64,000 nucleotides of DNA from contig NZ_CP048410.1 in the NCBI RefSeq assembly GCF_019357415.1, forward strand, positions 868,001 to 932,000. The letters are read 5' to 3'. The position numbers and the translations under genes are program-made. The stretch is from Gramella sp. MT6. GTDB lineage: Bacteria > Bacteroidota > Bacteroidia > Flavobacteriales > Flavobacteriaceae. Below, in pieces: positions 46,601 to 55,243 of the stretch. Every line of letters begins with the position of its first letter. Position 1 is the stretch's first letter. A model generated the notes under the pieces. It worked only from the letters and a program-made list of their open reading frames with translations, was not told where the DNA came from and did no database searches.

Positions 46601-47230
46601 ATGAATAAATTGCCTTATTCAAATCTAATGTACCAAATGACTTACCTCAAGTTCAATTTTAAATCTCCTGGATGGGCTGCGATTCTAGGGTTCTGGCTGA
46701 TTTCCTGTCAGTTCATATTCGCCCAGGACACCAATGAAACCCCTCCGGAAGTTGGAACAACACAAAAGGCAGGGGATTTCATCCTGTTCGCCCTTCCTGC
46801 CGCAACTCTGGCTTCTACTTTTATAGTTGAAAAGGGTAAACCAAAGGGCGCCTGGCAGTTTACCAAGGGGCTTATCCTTACCGAAGCGGTCACCTATGGA
46901 TTGAAATTTGGAATTAATAAACAAAGGCCAGACCAAAGCGACGATAATGCGTTTCCGTCAGGGCATACCTCAACGGTTTTTCATAGTGCCGGTTTTATTC
47001 ACAGAAGATATGGGTTTAAATATAGCCTGCCGGCTTACGCCCTTGCGGGATTTACCGGTGCAAGTAGAATAGACTCTAAAAAACATGATATCCTTGATGT
47101 CCTCGCCGGAGCAGCAATAGGTTTAGGCAGTAACTTACTTTTTACTACCGAATATCAGCAAGAGCATATGCAGATAACCTTTAGCAGTGGTGATGGAAAC
47201 TATTTACTGGGCTATACCTATAATTTTTGA
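46601..47230 (+). CDS. PAP2 family phosphatase, exported
   Basis: A 209-residue PAP2/acid-phosphatase fold protein with an N-terminal signal or anchor (ending FAQ, about residue 42). The three motifs are present: KFGINKQRP (about 107-115), FPSGHTS (about 122-128) and ASRIDSKKHDILDVLAG, which hold the catalytic His pair and Asp. Only weak hydrophobicity is found between the motifs, unlike the multi-helix neighbour, so it may be periplasmic or outer-membrane associated. It is three bases from the next PAP2 gene, indicating an operon. Likely substrates are lipid phosphates such as undecaprenyl or phosphatidyl species. Confidence 0.88.
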   Translation: MNKLPYSNLMYQMTYLKFNFKSPGWAAILGFWLISCQFIFAQDTNETPPEVGTTQKAGDFILFALPAATLASTFIVEKGKPKGAWQFTKGLILTEAVTYGLKFGINKQRPDQSDDNAFPSGHTSTVFHSAGFIHRRYGFKYSLPAYALAGFTGASRIDSKKHDILDVLAGAAIGLGSNLLFTTEYQQEHMQITFSSGDGNYLLGYTYNF

Positions 47231-47233
47231 CCT

Positions 47234-47962
47234 ATGAGAAAAACCTTAATTGATTTCATATCAAGTATCAGGAATTTCCTGATAGAAAAATTTAAGGCTT
47301 ATGATGAAAAACTGCCTTACATAATTTTTGTAGTGATTGCACTCATCATAGTTGTTGCCAGCATTAACCTGTTTATTGAACTTACAGACACGTTACATAC
47401 AGACATGCTAGCTAATGTGGATGATCAGGTAACAAATTACGTGATCTCATATCGCACCCCGGCGCTAACTGAATTTTTCATTTTTATGACCGATGTTGGA
47501 GACCTTTATGGATACCTCATTGTACTCACTCTTTATTTTCTAATATCAAGATTGATCTTTAAAAGATGGAAATATGTATTGCAAACTTTTCTGGTTTTGA
47601 TCCTTGCTTCTGTCTCGAATATGATGTTGAAACGTTTTATTAACCGGGCCAGACCAGGTATAGAACACATGGTTTCGGTTGAAACTTTAAGCTACCCCAG
47701 TGGTCATGCCATGAGTGCCATGGCATTTTACGGCTTCCTGATCTATTTATGTAGCAGGTTCAAGATCAATAAATATCTGAAAGCAGGTCTTATTACGCTG
47801 CTTGTTTTTATTATCCTGAGCATAGGGACAAGCAGGATCTATTTAGGAGTACATTACCCATCAGATATTGCAGGCGGCTATATTGCCGGTTTAATATGGA
47901 TTGTCTTTTGTATTCTAATTTTCAACCTGATAGAAATATTCCGGAGAGATCCCAAAACTTAA
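47234..47962 (+). CDS. PAP2 family integral membrane phosphatase
   Basis: A 242-residue membrane protein with about six helices and the PAP2 signature KRFINRARP, SYPSGHAMS and SRIYLGVHYPSDIAGG. This is the lipid-phosphatase type (PgpB/undecaprenyl-pyrophosphatase-like) that acts on the periplasmic side of the inner membrane. Together with the preceding PAP2 gene it makes an unusual tandem pair of structurally different PAP2 enzymes. Confidence 0.92.
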   Translation: MRKTLIDFISSIRNFLIEKFKAYDEKLPYIIFVVIALIIVVASINLFIELTDTLHTDMLANVDDQVTNYVISYRTPALTEFFIFMTDVGDLYGYLIVLTLYFLISRLIFKRWKYVLQTFLVLILASVSNMMLKRFINRARPGIEHMVSVETLSYPSGHAMSAMAFYGFLIYLCSRFKINKYLKAGLITLLVFIILSIGTSRIYLGVHYPSDIAGGYIAGLIWIVFCILIFNLIEIFRRDPKT

Positions 47963-47977
47963 AATCAGCATAATAAA

Positions 47978-48007
47978 AAACCCGTAAATCTAACGACTTA
48001 CAGGTTT
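47978..48007 (-). terminator. Terminator between PAP2 gene and tRNA-Arg
   Basis: A 10-base stem with one mismatch (47978-47987 with 47998-48007). On the minus strand it is followed by TTTTTTATTA. It lies just past the 3' end of the minus-strand tRNA and after the stop of the PAP2 gene, so it can serve both. Confidence 0.75.
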
Positions 48008-48012
48008 AAAAG

Positions 48013-48084
48013 TAGCCTCACCAGGAATCGAACCTGGATCTAAAGTTTAGGAAACTTCTATTCTATCCATTGAACTATGAGGCC
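48013..48084 (-). tRNA. tRNA-Arg (anticodon CCT)
   Basis: The minus strand folds into a full cloverleaf of 72 bases: acceptor GGCCTCA/TGAGGCT with discriminator A, D-arm GTTC/GAAT, anticodon stem GAAGT/ACTTT with loop TTCCTAA, a 4-base variable loop, and T-arm CCAGG-TTCGATT-CCTGG. The anticodon CCT reads AGG (Arg). The 3' CCA is not encoded. Confidence 0.95.
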
Positions 48085-48093
48085 AACTGCGAA

Positions 48094-48101
48094 CAAAAAT
48101 A
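48094..48101 (-). promoter_or_regulatory. -7 box (TATTTTTG) for tRNA-Arg
   Basis: An exact TAnnTTTG on the minus strand, ending ten bases before the mature tRNA 5' end, implying a precursor leader of about five bases. No good TTG element at the usual spacing. Confidence 0.5.
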
Positions 48102-48199
48102 AGCGGTTTCTGCCAGATATTAAAAACCCTGTTAGGAAAGTTCAATTTTTACTTTTCAAATACAAAACTTAACTTGAAACCAGTATAAATATATCTTTT

Positions 48200-48499
48200 A
48201 TGAAATATTCTTCAGCGATCATAATCAGCTTTTTACTATTAATTTCTACCGCCTGTGGAACATCCAGATCTGATGAGGATAATTCTTACTCTGGAACTAT
48301 CCAACCTGCCGGTATCACTAGTTATCAATATGGAACCCATATTTTAAAAGCCGAAAATACCTTCTACGCACTTAAAAGTGATAATATAGAATTAGGAGAT
48401 TATGAAGGTGAAAAAGTAAGCCTCCAGGCTGAAAAGGTTGAAGGCTATCCGGTAGACGGCGGTCCTGTTTACCTCAACGTTACTAAGATCAATGAATGA
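48200..48499 (+). CDS. Small hypothetical lipoprotein
   Basis: A 99-residue lipoprotein (lipobox STAC, about residue 19). The mature part of about 80 residues is beta-strand rich with an OB-fold-like rhythm (YSGTIQ...GTHILKAENTFYALKSD...EGEKVSLQAEKV), but no family is recognised. The DUF1028 gene follows on the same strand after 54 bases. Confidence 0.7.
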   Translation: MKYSSAIIISFLLLISTACGTSRSDEDNSYSGTIQPAGITSYQYGTHILKAENTFYALKSDNIELGDYEGEKVSLQAEKVEGYPVDGGPVYLNVTKINE

Positions 48500-48529
48500 G
48501 CGGGGATGTTCTGCATAATGCATATCTTT

Positions 48530-48547
48530 AGGCTTTAAATTAAGCCT
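48530..48547 (+). other. Hairpin just before the DUF1028 start codon
   Basis: AGGCTT and AAGCCT form an exact 6-base stem with a 6-base loop, ending six bases before the ATG. It could mask or expose the ribosome-binding region. It is short, so chance is possible. Confidence 0.3.
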
Positions 48548-48553
48548 GAAATT

Positions 48554-49537
48554 ATGAACAGACTATTACTTCTAGTATTTATTCTTAACCTTACCAACCT
48601 ACAAGCACAGAATATTGGTGTTGAAGAAGATGCTTTTGCACATACCTATTCTATAGTAGCGAGAGACACCATTACCGGTGAGATGGCTGTAGGCGTACAA
48701 AGTCACTGGTTTTCGGTTGGCTCTATAGTTTCGTGGGGGAAGGCAGGTGTTGGAGTGGTTGCTACGCAGTCTTTTGTAAACCCTGCTTACGGACCAGAAG
48801 GACTGGAATTGATGGCTAACGGAGTTTCTGCAGAAAGAGCCCTCACCCAACTGGTGGAAAAAGATGAAGGCCGAGCTTTTCGCCAGGTCGCATTCTTAGA
48901 CGCCAACGGTAATGTTTCGGGATACACCGGAGAAAAATGTGTGGAAGCTGCTGAAGACCTGCAGGGAAAGAATTTTTCAGTTCAGGCGAATATGATGCTG
49001 AACGATAAAGTGGTGCCCGCCATGGCTGAGGCTTTCGTAAGATATTCTGATTATCCCCTGGCAGAGAGGGTTGTGGAAGCCTTAAAGGCGGCCCAGGAAG
49101 CAGGTGGGGATATCCGTGGGAAACAATCTGCCGCACTGGTGGTAGTAGGACCGGAAAGAACTGATAATAGCTGGGAAGATAAGAAGATAGATCTGCGAGT
49201 AGACGATCATAAAACACCTATTAAGGAATTAGAGCGTCTTTTAAAAGTTCATCGCGCATATGAACATATGAACCAGGGAGATCTTGCTGTAGAGGCAGGA
49301 AATATGGAAAAGGCACTAAAAGAATATGGAGCTGCTGAAAAGATGTTCCCTGAAAATCTCGAAATGAAATTCTGGAAAGCAGTGGCCCTCGCCAATTCCG
49401 GAAGCATTGAGGAAGCTAAGCCTATTTTCAAAAGCATTTTTGAAGAAGATAAGAACTGGAAAGAAATGATAACCAGGTTACCGCCTTCAGGAATTCTCAC
49501 GATCTCCGAGGAAGAACTTAAAGAAATTATAGAATAA
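48554..49537 (+). CDS. DUF1028 (Ntn-hydrolase-like) secreted protein
   Basis: A 327-residue protein with signal peptide (through LQAQ, about residue 19). Residues about 28-215 match DUF1028: HTYSIVARDTITGEMAVGVQS, then GAGVVATQ-like VGVVATQSFVNPAYG, and ANMMLND. The family is thought to be Ntn-hydrolase-like. The C-terminal 100 residues are helical and TPR-like (EAGNMEKALKEYGAAEKMFPENLEMKFW is the clearest repeat, in pieces). Biochemical function is unknown. Confidence 0.9.
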   Translation: MNRLLLLVFILNLTNLQAQNIGVEEDAFAHTYSIVARDTITGEMAVGVQSHWFSVGSIVSWGKAGVGVVATQSFVNPAYGPEGLELMANGVSAERALTQLVEKDEGRAFRQVAFLDANGNVSGYTGEKCVEAAEDLQGKNFSVQANMMLNDKVVPAMAEAFVRYSDYPLAERVVEALKAAQEAGGDIRGKQSAALVVVGPERTDNSWEDKKIDLRVDDHKTPIKELERLLKVHRAYEHMNQGDLAVEAGNMEKALKEYGAAEKMFPENLEMKFWKAVALANSGSIEEAKPIFKSIFEEDKNWKEMITRLPPSGILTISEEELKEIIE

Positions 49538-49570
49538 ATTAAATATATTTATACATCTAAAAAATTAGTT

Positions 49571-49933
49571 ATGAAAAACATACACAGACTTCCACTTATA
49601 TTCACTTGCCTTCTTTCAGTTCTGATTTTCTCCTGTAAAGACGAGGAAAAAACTACCGAAAAAGAAGAAGCAGTAACCGAAACCTCTTCTGCTGAAGAGA
49701 TGAAGGAAAAAATGACCAAAACTGCAGAATTAAAATATAATCCCGCACATGGAGAGGAAGGGCATCGTTGTGACCTACCGGTTGGAGCGCCTCTGGAAAA
49801 GGCAAATGCCGCAGCTACCCCGCAACTGAACACTTCGCCGGTTAGACTGCAAAGCGCCACCCCAAAGATCAATCCGCCTCATGGAGAGCCTGGGCATGAT
49901 TGCAGCGTAGCTGTGGGAGCAGAACTTAACTAA
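49571..49933 (+). CDS. Small lipoprotein with two HGxxGHxC motifs
   Basis: A 120-residue lipoprotein (lipobox FSC, about residue 22) with a Glu/Lys-rich linker. Two copies of a short motif follow: NPAHGEEGHRCDLPVGAPL (about residues 57-75) and NPPHGEPGHDCSVAVGAEL (about 101-119). Each has two His and one Cys in the same spacing, a plausible metal or haem site. I have seen similar motifs in flavobacterial proteins but know no function. It ends at the second motif. Confidence 0.75.
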   Translation: MKNIHRLPLIFTCLLSVLIFSCKDEEKTTEKEEAVTETSSAEEMKEKMTKTAELKYNPAHGEEGHRCDLPVGAPLEKANAAATPQLNTSPVRLQSATPKINPPHGEPGHDCSVAVGAELN

Positions 49934-49998
49934 ACTATCTTAATTTCTACATCGAAATCAAATAGAAATTATTTTGCTTTTGTTGCGACCTAAAATGT

Positions 49999-51153
49999 AT
50001 GAAAGCCACCAATACTAATTTCTATTCAGATCTTATTGTACATGATCTTTCCATTAGTTCTCTAATTGGAAATAAAGCGCATTTTGCAAAAGTCCCAAAT
50101 GACTGGCATGTGCTGGTCGCCGATATTCGTAATTCTACGCAGGCGGTAAATAATGGAAATCATAATCAAGTGAACCTGGTCGCGACCGGTTGTGTAATTG
50201 CTGTTTTAAACCTGGCCGAGGCCCATAAAATTGCCGTCCCCTTCTTTTTTGGAGGTGATGGGGCCACTTTCCTGATCCCGAACGAGATCAGGGAGAAAGC
50301 GCTCTCGGTGCTTGAAAAACATAATAACAACACTAAAAATAATTTTGGGTTCAGCCTGGCTGTAGGCAGTTTTAGCGTTGCCGAGATCTACAGGGAGCAC
50401 ATCGATCTTAGGATAGCCCGGGTTAAGGCCAATGAAGTGCTGAACATCCCAGTGGTGCTGGGAAACGGACTGCAATATGCTGAAGACAGGATCAAAAATT
50501 CACAATACCCATTAGAAACATATACAGAAGATGCCCCGTTAAACCTTACCGGGATGGAATGCAAATGGGATAAGATAAAACCACCAAATGAAGATCAGGA
50601 GGTGGTTAGTTTGATCATTTCAGGTTGTGAAGAATCAGATTTTTCTAGGATCTACTCCAAGATCATGGCTAAGATTGATGAAATTTACGGCTCTGTGGGT
50701 CGCAGAAAACCGATTTCAGTAAAAAGACTGAAAATAAAGGCCGGACTTCAACGTATCAAAGATGAAATGATAACAAAACTGGGTAGATGGAGCCTGCCTG
50801 CTTTTCTGAAAAGTTTTATGATCGCGAATTTTGGTGAGTTATACCTTCGGAATACCGATGCCGGTATAAGCTATCTTCAAAAATTAGTTGAACTTTCAGA
50901 TAATCTAACCCTGGACGGGCGCATTAATACGGTCATTACCGGGAATCGTTCCCAGCGCAAAAAACTGATCGCTTATCTTGACAAGTTGGAAAAACTGAAA
51001 TTCATTAAATATGGAGTTCATGTAAGCGAAGAAAGCATTATGTCCTGCTACGTCAAAGATATGAGCACAGACCAGCATATTCATTTTATTGATGGTGGTA
51101 ATGGCGGATATACCAAAGCGGCCAATCAGTTAAAATTAAAATTTCAGGATTAA
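49999..51153 (+). CDS. DUF3095 protein with class III cyclase-like N-terminus
   Basis: A 384-residue cytoplasmic protein of the DUF3095 family. VLVADIRNST (Asp42) and FFGGDGATFL (Asp87) look like the two metal-binding Asp motifs of class III nucleotide cyclases, with a spacing (45) close to that of mammalian adenylyl cyclase (44). The remainder includes a basic helical region and a C-terminal segment ending in the DGGNGGYTKAANQL motif. Activity is unknown; the cyclase relation is an inference from the motifs. Confidence 0.85.
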   Translation: MKATNTNFYSDLIVHDLSISSLIGNKAHFAKVPNDWHVLVADIRNSTQAVNNGNHNQVNLVATGCVIAVLNLAEAHKIAVPFFFGGDGATFLIPNEIREKALSVLEKHNNNTKNNFGFSLAVGSFSVAEIYREHIDLRIARVKANEVLNIPVVLGNGLQYAEDRIKNSQYPLETYTEDAPLNLTGMECKWDKIKPPNEDQEVVSLIISGCEESDFSRIYSKIMAKIDEIYGSVGRRKPISVKRLKIKAGLQRIKDEMITKLGRWSLPAFLKSFMIANFGELYLRNTDAGISYLQKLVELSDNLTLDGRINTVITGNRSQRKKLIAYLDKLEKLKFIKYGVHVSEESIMSCYVKDMSTDQHIHFIDGGNGGYTKAANQLKLKFQD

Positions 51154-51168
51154 CCGCTTTTTGGTTTT

Positions 51169-52725
51169 TTAATCTTCCAGCATTCCTGCCCTCTCTGCAT
51201 CCCTTGGCTCTGGCCAGGTCATTTGCTCACCAGTTCTTTTACTCACCGGTAGAACGATCTTATCCCTGGAAGTAGTGTTTTCGTCTTCACTGGCCATATA
51301 TGTAAGAACAGCCGTTAGAATGACATTATTTTTAACATCATCAAAAACGATCTTATCATAAGTATCCCGGTTGGTATGCCAGGTATAATTCCAGTAATCC
51401 CAGCTTAGAGAACTCAGGTTAAAAGCAGGCGCACCAGCTGCAACAAAAGAAGCATAGTCTGATCCTCCCCTTCCCGGTGTCCCCGGAAACTCAGTTTCAA
51501 TATGTTCACTAACATTCTCTGGCACCTCGTATAACCAGCTTCCTAGATAATCGTAGGAGTTCAAAAATCCATTTCCGGAGATTTTTACAACTCTACCTGT
51601 TCCATTATCCTGGTTGAATACCGCCTGCACATTATTCACAATTTCAGGATTGTCCTTTACAAAAGCTCTGGACCCATTTAATCCCTGTTCTTCGCTACCC
51701 CAATGCCCAACAAGAATAGTCCTTTTAGGATTAGGATATAATTTTTTCAGGATTCGCATGGTCTCCATCATTACCAAAGTACCCGTTCCATTATCTGTGG
51801 CTCCTGTCGCGCCATCCCAGCTGTCAAAATGTGCTGAAAGGATCACATACTCCTCTGGCTTTTCAGCTCCTTTGATCTCAGCGATAGTATTAAAGGTTGG
51901 AACTTCTCCCAGCTCAGACGATTCTGCTACCACTTTGATTTCCGGTTTATCTCCATATTTTGCCATCCTGTATAGCATTCCATAATCTTCAAGAGAAACA
52001 TCTATAGTAGGAACATCTTCTGTATAAGCTGAAAACACCTTATTAACCCCAAAGCCTTTCGACCAGTAAGAACTTAAAATCCCTTCAGCACCTGCATCTT
52101 CCAGTGCTTTTGGCAGTTCTCTTCGGGAAAGTCCGGTTTTTCTCAACCTTTCCTTCCACAATTTTTCAAGAGAATCACGTTCGGTTTTCATCTTCTCGAA
52201 AGACTCTTCTGTAGCCCACTCCTCCCAGTTATCGTCTGGTCTTCCAGTAGGTTGTGGCATAGAGATCATAACAAATTTCCCTTTTACCGATTTCAGTTTT
52301 TCAGCAAAATCCAGCGAATCTTTAGCCTCAGGAAGAATAATAACCTCAGCGGTCACCCCTTTTTTCCCGGTAGACGGGCTCCAGGCAAGTTGTCTTCCCG
52401 CCAGACTCTGAATTCGTGGCGAAACCATATCTATATGGGTAATACCTCTTTCCCAGCCTTTCCATTTTCCCCATTCTTCATTTCTGGCTGGTATATCCCA
52501 GCTGTCATACTTCTTTACAGCCCAGTCATGAGCATTCTTCATCTGCGGAGTCCCAACCAGGCGAGGGCCAACAACATCCAGCAGTTCATGAGCGAGGTGC
52601 TCTAATTGTGAATTATCTTCTGCTTCTTTCACGATCTTATCGATCATTTCCTGTTTGGATTGAGCAGAAATTACCGCTGTAGATAAAAAGAAAAGTATGA
52701 AAACTGAAAGTATTCTATTTGCCAT
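51169..52725 (-). CDS. M28 family zinc aminopeptidase/carboxypeptidase, secreted
   Basis: A 518-residue exported metallopeptidase with signal peptide (through ISAQ, about residue 21). A PA-like insertion (about 120-270) precedes the M28 domain: HFDSWDGATGATDNGTG supplies the first zinc ligands, GHWGSEEQGLNGS the catalytic Glu pair, FNQDNGTG another ligand, and WHTNRDTYD the last His. It is probably periplasmic and releases amino acids from peptides. It is convergent with the DUF3095 gene, with a weak AACC/GGTT hairpin and T run between the ends. Confidence 0.92.
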   Translation of the reverse strand: MANRILSVFILFFLSTAVISAQSKQEMIDKIVKEAEDNSQLEHLAHELLDVVGPRLVGTPQMKNAHDWAVKKYDSWDIPARNEEWGKWKGWERGITHIDMVSPRIQSLAGRQLAWSPSTGKKGVTAEVIILPEAKDSLDFAEKLKSVKGKFVMISMPQPTGRPDDNWEEWATEESFEKMKTERDSLEKLWKERLRKTGLSRRELPKALEDAGAEGILSSYWSKGFGVNKVFSAYTEDVPTIDVSLEDYGMLYRMAKYGDKPEIKVVAESSELGEVPTFNTIAEIKGAEKPEEYVILSAHFDSWDGATGATDNGTGTLVMMETMRILKKLYPNPKRTILVGHWGSEEQGLNGSRAFVKDNPEIVNNVQAVFNQDNGTGRVVKISGNGFLNSYDYLGSWLYEVPENVSEHIETEFPGTPGRGGSDYASFVAAGAPAFNLSSLSWDYWNYTWHTNRDTYDKIVFDDVKNNVILTAVLTYMASEDENTTSRDKIVLPVSKRTGEQMTWPEPRDAERAGMLED

Positions 52726-52876
52726 AAGTATAAGTTTTTGGTGATCTAAAAAAGGTTACAATATCGTGCAATTTTGGTAATACATAAAATAAGACCGCAA
52801 CTAGCCGATATAGTTTAAAATACGAGCTAAAATTAATTATCTTGGCAATCCTTAAATCGAAAATTTTAAATAGATC

Positions 52877-55243
52877 ATGCCCAGATTTCTAAATGCCCTA
52901 ATATTCTTGCTAATCTCTACTGCGATTACATCTGGTCAGACCTCAGATCTTAGTGTAGAAAAAATAATGCAGGATACAGACTGGATGGGAACCTTTCCCA
53001 GTTCAGTTAAATGGGGAATTCACAGCGAAAACATTTATTTTGATTATAATCCCGGTAAGAATCCTTCTGATTCCCTCTATCGCATAAACATAAAAAACCC
53101 GGGGAAGATCCTGAGCGTTTCGGCAGCTGAAAAAAGTGAAATTATCCCTACTACTGGGGATTTCAATAGATCACGTTCTAAAACGATATTTACCGAAAAT
53201 GGTGATCTTTTTATTTATGATCTTAAGGCTAAGGAAAAAAGGGAGTTACTCGACCTGTCTATTTCTATCCAGGATCCTAAGTTTATGGCAGATGATAAAA
53301 GAATCTCTTTCCAGGCCCAAAGAAATGCGTTTATCTACGACCTAGAAAATGGAAGTATAAAGCAGATCACTCATTTTAAAAAGGGATCTGAAAAAAAGAA
53401 AAACGACCAGGAAAGTTCAGATAAGGAAGAGTGGCTGGAAAGCGAAAACCTGAATCTACTGGAAGTAGTGAACCAACGCAAAGAAGAAAAAGAAAGTTCT
53501 GATGCCTATCTCAAATCTACGAAGGAAGAAGATTTTGTATTCTATCTGCAGGGAAAAGAGCTAAGGAATCTTGAAGTTTCACCAAATGGTAATTTTGCCG
53601 GTTTCAGCCTGATAGAAAGAAAAAGCGGAAAGGAAACCGTGGTTCCGAATTATGTAGATGAAAGCGGTTATACTGTAGATCTTCCAGCCAGAAGTAAGGT
53701 AGGTGATATGGAGTATACGGCAGAGCTGGCGCTATATGATCTAAAAAAGGATACGGTTTACATGATCGACTTTTCAGGACTTCCTGGAATTAAGGACCTG
53801 CCAGACTACACAACCGACTACCCGGATAACGAATGGGAAAAAGAGGAAAGGGAAATTATTCCATCAAAAATATACTTCTCAGATAACGGTGAGAAAGCAG
53901 TGGTTAACTTAAGGTCAACAGACAATAAGGACCGCTGGATCGCGGCAATAGACCTTCAAAAAGGAGAAATAAGATCTATCGAAAGACAAAGGGATGAGGC
54001 CTGGCTGGCTGGCCCCGGCATAGGATACACCTATTATGGAAATGCAACCATGGGCTGGTTGCCAGATAATAATCACATCTATTTTCAAAGTGAGGAAACG
54101 GGATACTCTCATCTGTATGTTCTGAATGTTGAAACCGGCGAAAAGAAAGATCTTACTCCTGGAGATTTTGAGGTTTTTGATCCTATTATCTCAAACGACA
54201 ATAAACACTGGTTTTTCACCTCTTCTGAAGTTCACCCGGGAGAAAGGCATTTCTACCGGATGCCGCTAATGGGGGGTAAGACTGAAAAGCTGACCAGCAT
54301 GACCGGTAAGAATGAGGTTAGTCTTTCTCCAGATGAAAAATATATGGCCATCACCTATTCTTATATGAATAAACCTGAAGAGCTATACCTGAAAAAGACA
54401 AAGGTTGGAGCTAAACCTCAGCAATTAACCAACGGTCAATCTGAGGTATTTTCAGCCTATGACTGGCGCGAACCAGAACTTATACGATTTGAAGCCCGGG
54501 ACGGGGCGATGGTGCCGGCTAGATTATATGTTCCTGACGAAAACGTAAAGAACGATGCAGCGGTTGTATTTGTTCATGGAGCCGGATATTTACAAAACGC
54601 TCATAAATGGTGGTCCAGTTACTTTAGAGAATACATGTTCCACAACTTGCTTACCGACCTTGGGTATACGGTGATCGATATAGATTATCGCGGAAGCGCA
54701 GGTTACGGAAGAGACTGGAGAACCGGTATCTATCGTCATATGGGAGGTAAGGATCTTACAGACCAGGTTGACGGTGTGAAATATCTAATTGAGAACCATA
54801 ATATCGATCCGGAGAAAGTGGGTATCTATGGAGGCAGTTACGGCGGATTCATTACCCTTATGGCGATGTTCACAGAAGCCGAAACCTTCGAGGCTGGCGC
54901 TGCCCTGAGATCTGTAACAGATTGGGCACATTATAACCATGGATATACTTCAAATATTCTAAATGAACCATCGAAAGATCCAATCGCCTATCGCAGATCT
55001 TCCCCTATCTATTTTGCTGAAGGCCTGGAAGGAGATCTTTTGATCGCCCACGGAATGGTAGATACCAATGTACATTTCCAGGATGTGGTAAGACTGGCAC
55101 AAAGACTTATAGAACTAGGTAAAGAAGATTGGGAAATGGCCGTATTTCCAGTAGAAGGACATGGCTTTGTAGAACCAAGCAGTTGGACCGACGAATACCG
55201 CAGGATCCTAGAATTGTTTAACGAAAATTTACTGGAAGAATGA
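52877..55243 (+). CDS. S9 family prolyl oligopeptidase-like serine peptidase
   Basis: A 788-residue secreted peptidase (signal through TSGQ, about residue 22) with an N-terminal WD/beta-propeller region (about 40-530) and a C-terminal alpha/beta-hydrolase (about 540-788). The triad is clear: Ser654 in GGSYGG, Asp729 in HGMVDTNVHF and His762 in EGHGF. The Glu/Lys/Ser-rich insert (about residues 170-220) inside the propeller is unusual. This is the DPP4-like class that removes dipeptides or cleaves oligopeptides. Its stop overlaps the next ATG (ATGA). Confidence 0.95.
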   Translation: MPRFLNALIFLLISTAITSGQTSDLSVEKIMQDTDWMGTFPSSVKWGIHSENIYFDYNPGKNPSDSLYRINIKNPGKILSVSAAEKSEIIPTTGDFNRSRSKTIFTENGDLFIYDLKAKEKRELLDLSISIQDPKFMADDKRISFQAQRNAFIYDLENGSIKQITHFKKGSEKKKNDQESSDKEEWLESENLNLLEVVNQRKEEKESSDAYLKSTKEEDFVFYLQGKELRNLEVSPNGNFAGFSLIERKSGKETVVPNYVDESGYTVDLPARSKVGDMEYTAELALYDLKKDTVYMIDFSGLPGIKDLPDYTTDYPDNEWEKEEREIIPSKIYFSDNGEKAVVNLRSTDNKDRWIAAIDLQKGEIRSIERQRDEAWLAGPGIGYTYYGNATMGWLPDNNHIYFQSEETGYSHLYVLNVETGEKKDLTPGDFEVFDPIISNDNKHWFFTSSEVHPGERHFYRMPLMGGKTEKLTSMTGKNEVSLSPDEKYMAITYSYMNKPEELYLKKTKVGAKPQQLTNGQSEVFSAYDWREPELIRFEARDGAMVPARLYVPDENVKNDAAVVFVHGAGYLQNAHKWWSSYFREYMFHNLLTDLGYTVIDIDYRGSAGYGRDWRTGIYRHMGGKDLTDQVDGVKYLIENHNIDPEKVGIYGGSYGGFITLMAMFTEAETFEAGAALRSVTDWAHYNHGYTSNILNEPSKDPIAYRRSSPIYFAEGLEGDLLIAHGMVDTNVHFQDVVRLAQRLIELGKEDWEMAVFPVEGHGFVEPSSWTDEYRRILELFNENLLEE

